DNA from: Madurella fahalii | Lineage: Eukaryota > Ascomycota > Sordariomycetes > Sordariales | Length of the DNA stretch: 64,000 bases | NCBI GenBank assembly: GCA_029876055.1 | Contig: CM056876.1 | Span: forward strand, 4,650,001-4,714,000 | Reading direction: 5' to 3' | In this document: positions 57,314-64,000 of the stretch, in pieces | Layout: each line of letters begins with the position of its first letter | Position numbering within the stretch: the stretch's first letter is position 1 | Notes under the pieces: model-generated | What the model saw: the letters and a program-made list of their open reading frames with translations, nothing else | Told to the model about the DNA's origin: nothing | Database searches by the model: none | Program-made: the position numbers and the translations under genes

Positions 57314-58560
57314 TCACGGCCCGCAAAAAGTCAATCCAATTACAGGGCCTGATGCTTGCTCTCCGCCTCCCACTGCGGCCAAAGTTCCTTCATCTCGACA
57401 GAGTACCAGTAAGTCAACACAATTCTCCGACTCAACCATGATGGCGGCCACCAAAGGGGTCCCCAGCCTGCCTCTGACATTTATCTTGGCTCCTCGGTCG
57501 AGCAGCTCTTTCACCACATTCTCGTGCCCGCCCCAGAACGCCTCTATTGATGGCGTGTTGCATGCCTTATCGGTGCTTCCAGCTCTCGCCCCTTCTTTGA
57601 GCAGATGCTTGACCACACAAACATCACCGAACTTAGCCGCTGAGTGGAGCGGCATGCGGCCCCCGACGTCAGCGTAGTTGATGTTGAATCCCAGATCCAG
57701 TAGCCTCTCAACCATGTACAGCGCGTTGCCGTCGCGTCTTGCTACGGCCCAGTGCGAAGCCGTCTTCCCATAGCCGTCGGCTTTATCTCACCTTAACTGG
57801 CGCTTGCGGTGGAACGCACAGGCTAATTCAGGGCTCCCATGATAGCTCACTACGTGGGCAGCCGCGATGGGCCCCGCGAAGTGCGTGCGGGAGTTGATGA
57901 GGCGGACCTGGAATGATAAGGATAGATTTCTAGGAGACTCCAGGAGTATGAGAAGTCCCTCGATGTCAGACGGCCCTGCTCTGGACAAGTGGTGGGCCCA
58001 GTTTGAAGAGGCATACCCTAACAGCTGATAGTGTGTGCCGAAGCTCAATCTGTGTAAGGGGCCGAGTTGTAAAACTGACCCACGCCAGTGCCTTGAGTGT
58101 CAAAACCTTAATGGGCTCCTCCTGCTTCTCATCCTTACCATCGTGTCCTTGTATGCGAGATCTATGGTTTCTGAAGCGTCGGTTCCCGAACCGAATGATT
58201 GAAGCTTCCATTCTACGCCGCGCTGTGTTGCCTGGCTGTTTAATGCATTCATGGTAAGACGTGCGAGAAGAAATCTGTGGAGGGGAACAATGTACAATGG
58301 ACGCCTTGGTTAGCCACTGTTCGCCAAGCCAGTCAAGGGTTGACCGAAGGAAACGCATCGACTACTCCTTGCACGCCATCAGCCTTCTTAACAACCTCGG
58401 ATCTGGATTTTCTTTCCAAATCGGGGCCCCCGGGTAGTATGGTCTATCAGCTTTGCCATTTCCTCGTTCAGATACTTCTCAAAGTCTTCGCTCTTCGCCC
58501 GAAATATCACAGAACGGCAATTGCTTCCAGACCCGCCAGGTGCGAAAACGAAGGAAACAC
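57314..58560 (-). pseudogene. NACHT/ankyrin NLR remnant
   Basis: Read on the minus strand, fragments in several frames follow the order of a NACHT-ankyrin protein. First comes a SEDFEKYLNEEMAKLIDHTT segment near 58470. Then KKADG near 58400; FLLARLTMNALNSQATQRGV and AYKDTMVRM near 58270-58130; LTLKALAWVSFTTRPLTQIE near 58090; YQLLGYASSNWAHHLSRAG near 58010. Last are ankyrin repeats (MPLHSAAKFGDVCVVKHLLK, ENVVKELLDRGAKINVRG) at 57715-57314. The P-loop part is missing, and at least three frame changes plus a deletion near 58350 are needed. A dead incompatibility-type receptor. Confidence 0.7.
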
Positions 58561-58628
58561 ATCTAAGTTACATATATATTTATCTATCCAAGTCCCGCCA
58601 CTTACGCTCTTCGCCCAACGGATACCGG

Positions 58629-59132
58629 TCAAGCCTCCAACGTTCTTGTTACAGCGACGACACAAGTAGCCCAGGCAGCAAAGTCGACCGTCAGCATGCG
58701 AATCCGGTTGATCGAGAGCCACTTATCCAGTGAAGCGTTTGCGTCGGTACGTTCCTTCTCCGCATCCAAGATAGCCTTGACGGACGGAGCAATAACGGGC
58801 ACGAAGAGCAGGTGGCCAACCGAGAATGCGGCGGTCGCAGCGTACCACCAGAGCGAGTGCTTAGCGACCAGGGCAGGGCGGCACACGTAGAGGTTGGCGA
58901 TCGAGGACCACGTTGTTACAGCTAGAGAACCGACCACGAAGAGGACCCCGCGATGGAAGAAGGTGTTGAAGTACGATGGGAGCAGCGGCCGACTGTGCGT
59001 TCGATTTTCCGGGCGGTTCAAAATCCCGAGGAAGAAGTCCTGATCTGACGCGTATAGCAGCGTACATGTCGCACTAACCAGCGGTGCGGCGCGTAGCATA
59101 ACGATGGGGTCGAAAATAAGTCTAGAAGCCAT
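58629..59132 (-). CDS. four-TM membrane protein, DUF1772-like
   Basis: Single exon, 167 residues from the ATG at 59130-59132 (MASRLIFDPIVMLRAAPLVS). Four hydrophobic helices are visible: around APLVSATCTLLYA, GVLFVVGSLAVTTWSSIANL, AATAAFSVGHLLFVPVIAP and TVDFAAWATCVVAV. LPSYFNTFFHRG and the NRIRMLTVDFAAW end resemble the DUF1772/anthrone-oxygenase-like family. Some members oxidise aromatic polyketides; most are uncharacterised. No polyketide cluster is nearby. The frame is also open upstream to 59336. Confidence 0.65.
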   Translation of the reverse strand: MASRLIFDPIVMLRAAPLVSATCTLLYASDQDFFLGILNRPENRTHSRPLLPSYFNTFFHRGVLFVVGSLAVTTWSSIANLYVCRPALVAKHSLWWYAATAAFSVGHLLFVPVIAPSVKAILDAEKERTDANASLDKWLSINRIRMLTVDFAAWATCVVAVTRTLEA

Positions 59133-60611
59133 CTTGTATGAAGTTGCGGGATTTAAATTCAATAAGGGCAGCTGGTGCTGACGATGCAACACAAGCGACA
59201 GTGCTGGAGCCAAAATGGCTGACGCTGCCGCCGTGACAACACTGGACCATGCTGAATGCCAGGCCATTGGTCGATTCCTCATTCCCCTGAGTAGCCCTGC
59301 CTTCAAGTGGAACGATATGCGACCCCGCGCTTCCATTCCACTTGCACTAACGCGGGATGGACTCAGTTAATAGTACCAACCTTGGTGTTTTGTCGTCTCT
59401 GCAAGTTGTACCATGGATGGCCTACCACAATTGAGCTCACTGGTGTTGTAGAGGTAATTAAGCGACTTTCAGACCAGAATAGGCAGCCCACAAGGCTCTA
59501 ATCTATAGCAGCATCCAAATAGGCTTTGAATCTCGGTAAGGATACTGATCTTCATTGATTCCCCATCGACGCTTTAGAGCAGAAACGAGAAGTACCTATG
59601 TAGGGGTTCAGTTACTAATGAGTTGTGCTCTCCGTAGGAGCTTAGGCCGGGGAAAGTGGGAGCCGGGCGGTTAGCATACCTCTATGATGCATCGCATCAA
59701 CAGCTTAACCGGGCCCATTGGACTGCTTGGTTGCTTTGCCCATTACTCTATCAGCATTCTCTAGAATTGCCAGGGTTGAGACGGCTAAGCGTAAATCACA
59801 GAATTGAGACACCAGCATCAACGGGCGACTCTGATGAATCAAACCGATCGAACCTCTTTAGTCAGTGCGCGCTTGATACTTGCTATGAGCACTTCTGGAG
59901 CTCGGTTTCATGGGTTACTGTAGTCCGGGGTCGGCCTCTTTCTAACCACCAGTCCATAGCCAGCGGCCACTCCAGAGCAAAGTCACCGTGAGAGAAGACC
60001 TCTACTAACTGATATTATAGTTTTACACATACGAATGTGATTAATCTTTCATTTCATTCGCAGCATGCTAAATATATCCATCCCTTCTAGCTGACCGACG
60101 AGAGATTCGCAGCCTCGCGACGATTAGAAGGATTAAGGGAGAGGATGAATTACGCTTGTTGGTGGCTGTTTACAAGCTGAGATATGGTTGACATCTTATG
60201 CTTTTCCAGCGGCTGACGGATTGCGTGATTGTCTTTGTTTTGATGGCATCATTGACGAAGATCAGTTCTCAGCGTCGTCTACCCATCTTGCGGCTTCACT
60301 TGGAGGCACCTTTGAAGTTAGCCATGTCGGAAGAGTCACCGTTATTGTTCATGTTCTGTTCGTGCTATTGAGGATTCACCATATCATTTACAAAACCGGA
60401 GACGGGTCGATCTTGATTTCATCCGATCTTAAGTGAATTTTTGGTTTTTGTAATGCCATTTATCAGCACATTGTAGACAACTATATATACAGCCTGCTGC
60501 CTTTTCCACGTCCTCAATCTGTTTGTCCCTTCTCTGACTTTTCAACTGCCACACAAGCTTTTCTCCCACCAACACACCACACTTGCTTAGCCGTCACTCG
60601 AGCGCTAGGTC
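59133..60611. other. intergenic with promoter of coiled-coil gene
   Basis: No gene recognised. A TATATATA run at about 60481-60489 followed by CT-rich sequence probably marks the core promoter of the gene at 60612. Confidence 0.45.
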
Positions 60612-61733
60612 ATGGTTGAGGAGCGCGTGTCTACCCATCTACTCGTCCCAGCTGAAGACAGTATTATCGTCGCGACGGGTTACGATTGTAATATGAAGGT
60701 CGGGAAAAAGAGCTCTGAAAACAATTCCAGCGCCGAAATTGTAAGTTTTCTAATGAAGTCATGTCGCACCAGGCTCTTCGTAGCGCTTTCGTTACCGGCT
60801 ATCCATGGAGCCCGAATTGTCATTGTCGACATCATTTTTCTGCCACCGCTAACACTTTATTTGAAGGACCGGGCATTTGGAGAGTCATCTGGATCATCGA
60901 GAAGACGTACCCCCCACCGTCAGCGCGCGCTCCAGCGACAACGTGAAGTGGCACATGAGATGCCCGGCAACACAGGGACACCCGCAACTACCTTGACCGA
61001 TAGCGACAACAGCAACAAGGAAAAGTCGTTACATCAACCCCAGCCTCTCGGCCAAAGTCCCCATTCGAAGCGTCGACCCACAAATAATCTCAGTCAAGAG
61101 CATCACCCCGGCCGGCAATCCAATCAGCAGGGGCCTCTACCGTCTGAGCAGGGCAAAGATCTTGAACGCCAACTCTCACAGAAGCAAGAGTCACTAGCCG
61201 TGTCTACCGAGGATCTCTCAACGCCGCAGGTGAAAGTAAACGTGGCGATCCACAATCCTCAGGACGACGGGAAGAGTATAGCGGACCTGGCGGCTGAGGT
61301 TACCTCATTGAGAGAAACGAACCGCAGCCTCGAGGCCCAGCTCGAAGCAGCGGCTCGACGAGCGATTGCCGCCGAGGCCACTGCCGAAACTAACAAACAA
61401 ACCGCCGACAAGCTCGAGATCGGCCTCAGCGGGGCACATGCCGAGATCGCATCCCTCAAAGCCGAACATGACAAGGCTCTCCAGACCATCAGGGGATCGA
61501 GCCTCCAGCGGCTTCTGGTGCCCGACGAGACCATGGAGGCCAGGCTCATAGTGATAAGCCAAGAGGTGGTGGCCATGCAATCCCAGCTCCTCGCAAAGGG
61601 CGCGTTGATCAGGCGGCAGAAGGGGCTCATTGAAGAGCTGAGACAGCAGAAAGACCGCCTGACGGAGCAGCTGGCCGCCGCCAACGGGAATGTCGCCGAG
61701 CTCACCAGGATCGTCGAGGCTTTCTGGTCTTAG
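60612..61733 (+). CDS. coiled-coil protein of unknown function
   Basis: Open from 60612 to the TAG at 61731-61733 (373 residues unspliced). A likely 126-nt intron lies at 60741-60866 (GTAAGT donor, GCTAAC branch 13 bases before a GAAG acceptor). It is a multiple of three and removes a Leu/Ile-rich stretch, leaving 331 residues. The remaining N-terminal half is hydrophilic (Gln/Pro/Ser-rich, QPQPLGQSPHSKRRP). From about residue 215 of the unspliced frame a long Ala/Glu/Lys/Gln coiled coil runs to the end (LAAEVTSLRETNRSLEAQLE, IRRQKGLIEELRQQKDRLTE). Family not recognised. Could be a structural or vesicle-tether-like protein. Confidence 0.6.
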   Translation: MVEERVSTHLLVPAEDSIIVATGYDCNMKVGKKSSENNSSAEIVSFLMKSCRTRLFVALSLPAIHGARIVIVDIIFLPPLTLYLKDRAFGESSGSSRRRTPHRQRALQRQREVAHEMPGNTGTPATTLTDSDNSNKEKSLHQPQPLGQSPHSKRRPTNNLSQEHHPGRQSNQQGPLPSEQGKDLERQLSQKQESLAVSTEDLSTPQVKVNVAIHNPQDDGKSIADLAAEVTSLRETNRSLEAQLEAAARRAIAAEATAETNKQTADKLEIGLSGAHAEIASLKAEHDKALQTIRGSSLQRLLVPDETMEARLIVISQEVVAMQSQLLAKGALIRRQKGLIEELRQQKDRLTEQLAAANGNVAELTRIVEAFWS

Positions 61734-62456
61734 CACACCATCCCGAGCACACAACACTTTCCGGTGGCATCTCTGATGCTCGGATACAGCCCCTCGGACA
61801 GCTTGTCAAGAGATATGGTAGCGGGCTTAGGTGCGACGTGTCGGCTATGATCAAACCGAGGGCTGCGGTGTTTCTGCATCAGGAGCAGCGTACCGAGCTG
61901 GTGGAGGTTGCTGAATTGATAGGGGGTGCTATGGCAGAACTGGCTTGTGGAGTTGCGGGCTTGGGTGGCCATCTGGAAAGAAAAGAACATGATTGCCTTA
62001 TGCATTTCAGGACGGATAGGGGGAACCAGCTGGCAGAGGGTTTTGTAGTCAAGTGGCTGTGTGCAGTAGGCGGGGCAGGGGCGTACATAGAGCGAGAAAA
62101 CCGTTGTGTAGGGCTCTCAACCGGGACTGACCACTTTATCCACTCCTTGATCATCATGAGTTATGGTCGATTGACTTCGTTGTATCGTCCCGTGCACGTA
62201 GAAGCCGAATCCCCATGCCCAGACCCGGTGAAGTCGATTCTGATTCTGGCCGGGCATTGGTGCTTATATCTGGGGCAAATGTTGAAGTACACATTTACTC
62301 GACTGATTGTACATTGAGGAATCAATTCGGTTGTCTAACAAGATGCCACGGGCTATACCCAACGCTCCGCCGGCGTTCTGCCCCTGTCCCGGATTAAAGT
62401 TTTACCGGACTCAGAGATGTACGGTGCAGCCAACCGTTTGACGCGGCGATGTCTGG
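61734..62456. other. intergenic, no gene recognised
   Basis: Short overlapping frames on both strands without motifs. Confidence 0.4.
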
Positions 62457-63984
62457 TTGCTGGATGCCTCAGCCAGTTACCCTACACCCTCGCATTGGGT
62501 CTATCATGTCTTTATTACCAAATGGGCCGAATCACTTATACGACGGACACCATTAGTTCCCCTGCAGTTTCCGAGTACCCGCTTCCAAGTCATCCCGAGC
62601 TCGCAGCCGCTCGAGGAGGAGCGTTTAGATGAATTCCGAACGAGCCACTATTATCCTGTTCAAATTGGGGACGTGTATACCTCCAAGTACCAAGTCCTCG
62701 GGAAGTTAGGGTACGGCACCACATCCACAGTGTGGCTAGCCCGGAATTTGGTGTACGATATTCCACGTATCCTCGCTTTCATCCGTCCATTTCGAGATGC
62801 ACTAACAGACACAGGGACCATGGCCACGTGGCTCTGAAGATATACACCCAAGAGGGCGGCGACCGTGATGAGTTCCAGGCCTACGACGCTCTCAGCAAAG
62901 CGAACCCTTCACATCCAGGTTATAGATACGTCCGCACCGCCCTGGATTCATTGATCCTACGTCGACCCGGACGTGGAGATCACCATTGCCTGGTCCAGAA
63001 GCCCATGTGGGACAGCTGGAGAGACTTGCTCCTTCGCAACCCAACCCATCGCTTACCGTAGAGCTGCTCAAGCCAGGCCTCAAATACCTATTCCTTGCGC
63101 TTGACTGTCTCCATTCCGAGTGCAAGCTGGTCGACACAGGTACAGTTTCCAACTAACCACGGCGGCATTAGCAAAGTATACCCGGTTCGCTAATCTCTAG
63201 GCTACACTAGATATCAATGCCGATAACATTCTACAGGAGATCGTGGATGATAACCTGTACAAGGTGTTCACAAAAGAGGAACTAGAGTCGCCTTCGCCTC
63301 GTAAAGTAGTCGACGCCCATCCAATATACATGTCGCGCAGATTCGGACTTCCCAGGGACTTTGGTGGCGTAGTGCTCAGCGATTTCGGCGCTGCAGTGCG
63401 AAGAGACGTGAGAAGGAATCACGACGCGCAGCCCAATGTATACCGCTCACCAGAAGTTATGCTAAAGACGGAGTGGAGTTATCCGGTGGATATCTGGAAT
63501 GTTGGCGTTATGGTATGTATTATTGCAATTCCCCACTTGCTCGCCCAGTGTCGGCCTCCACTCACTCGTGGTGTGTTCTAGACCTGGGACATATTCGAGG
63601 ATAAGCATATGTTCTACGGAAATGATCCCGATGGCAGCGGTTACAAGACGCGTGCGCATCTGGCAGAGCTCATTGGGATGCTCGGACCGCCTCCTCTTGA
63701 CCTCATTAAGAGGGGGAAGCGAAGCCCAGAGTTCTTCACTCCAGATGGTGACTTTTCACAGGCTCTTCCTACTATTCCAGACCTTGTTACTAACAAGATA
63801 CATAGGGCACTGGAACGCTGGCATCCCAATTCCTGAGGGTATGAGCCTAGAGGCGTCGGAAGAGAATCTTGATGGCAAGGAAAAGGCCGAGTTCCTCAGA
63901 TTCATTAGAAGCATGTTGCAATGGCGCCCAGAAGACAGGAAGACAGCAAGGGAGCTCCTCGAAGACCGGTGGCTCAATAGCTAG
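62457..63984 (+). pseudogene. SRPK-like serine/threonine kinase gene with a frameshift
   Basis: Exons end/start at 62752/62815, 63139/63211, about 63522/63582 and 63747/63808; the 5' end is uncertain (no ATG in frame before the domain). Visible motifs are YYPVQIGDVYTSKYQVLGKL, the glycine loop GYGTTSTVWLA, ATP Lys in HVALKIYTQ, a catalytic loop TDINADNIL, SDFGA as the DFG, YRSPEVML, YPVDIWNVGVM, and a C-lobe ending LLEDRWLNS. The YYPV-IGD opening is typical of SRPK family kinases, which phosphorylate SR-type splicing factors. The His before the catalytic Thr-Asp is Asp here. A one-base loss near 63050-63060 shifts the frame (THRLP then TAG) before the continuing TVELLKPGLKYLFLALD block. Hence dead, or a sequencing indel. 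Confidence 0.8.
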
Positions 63985-64000
63985 GAGAGTATAGCGTTGG

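Noticed and set aside
1..64000. tRNA, rRNA, CRISPR arrays, bacterial operons
   Set aside because: No cloverleaf with A/B boxes, no rRNA core segments, no regularly spaced repeats with unique spacers; gene structure is fungal.

Overview
The window looks like a chromosome segment of a filamentous ascomycete, most likely a Sordariomycete. The grounds are short GT-AG introns (about 55-130 nt) with CTAAC/CTGAC-like branch points, HET and NLR gene relics, a GH11 xylanase, a chromovirus carrying C-to-T/G-to-A decay typical of repeat-induced point mutation (RIP), a pogo/Fot1 element, and fungal housekeeping orthologues (LCP5, MED4, QCR10, ALG10, an EMP70/TM9 protein). No database search was possible. 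Gene models were assembled by eye from reading frames and splice sites. Where a model is given exon by exon, the exon lengths add up in frame.

Layout. Bases 1-19,600 are accessory and gene-poor. They hold an 18-bp tandem array, a decayed solo LTR, a SesB-esterase/NACHT NLR gene with apparent frameshifts (minus), a hevein-type chitin-binding secreted protein, a HET fragment, a 4.4-kb desert, a GH11 xylanase, a degraded small secreted protein gene, an intact 1066-residue ubiquitin-like/RING gene, an ankyrin scrap and a Gly/Lys-rich secreted protein gene with an in-frame stop. Bases 19,860-32,780 are a nest of transposons. A LINE 3' end is split by an 8.5-kb chromodomain Ty3/gypsy element (5-bp target duplication TCTTA), which itself holds three solo LTRs of other families, each with its own 5-bp duplication. 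An internally deleted pogo element and two more solo LTRs follow.

Bases 33,650-37,471 hold a divergent pair: a MACPF/perforin-like gene (minus) and an unrecognised conserved-looking gene (plus). After a decayed stretch with a transposase tail, 40,855-55,921 is a dense core block: beta-propeller phytase with EGF-like repeats, flavin monooxygenase, LCP5, TM9/EMP70, MED4, QCR10, ALG10 and a small conserved fungal protein. From 57,300 on the sequence is accessory again: NLR/ankyrin remnants, a four-TM membrane protein, a coiled-coil protein and an SRPK-like kinase with a frameshift.

The block genes serve ribosome biogenesis (LCP5), transcription (MED4), respiration (QCR10), ER N-glycan assembly (ALG10) and endomembrane sorting (TM9). 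They are not a pathway cluster. The most unusual items are the MACPF/unknown divergent pair, the nested retroelements with a decayed antisense accessory reading frame and a possible self-priming site, and the UBL-RING protein. Single-base frameshifts recur in otherwise conserved genes, two of them in G-runs, and could be either real decay or assembly errors.
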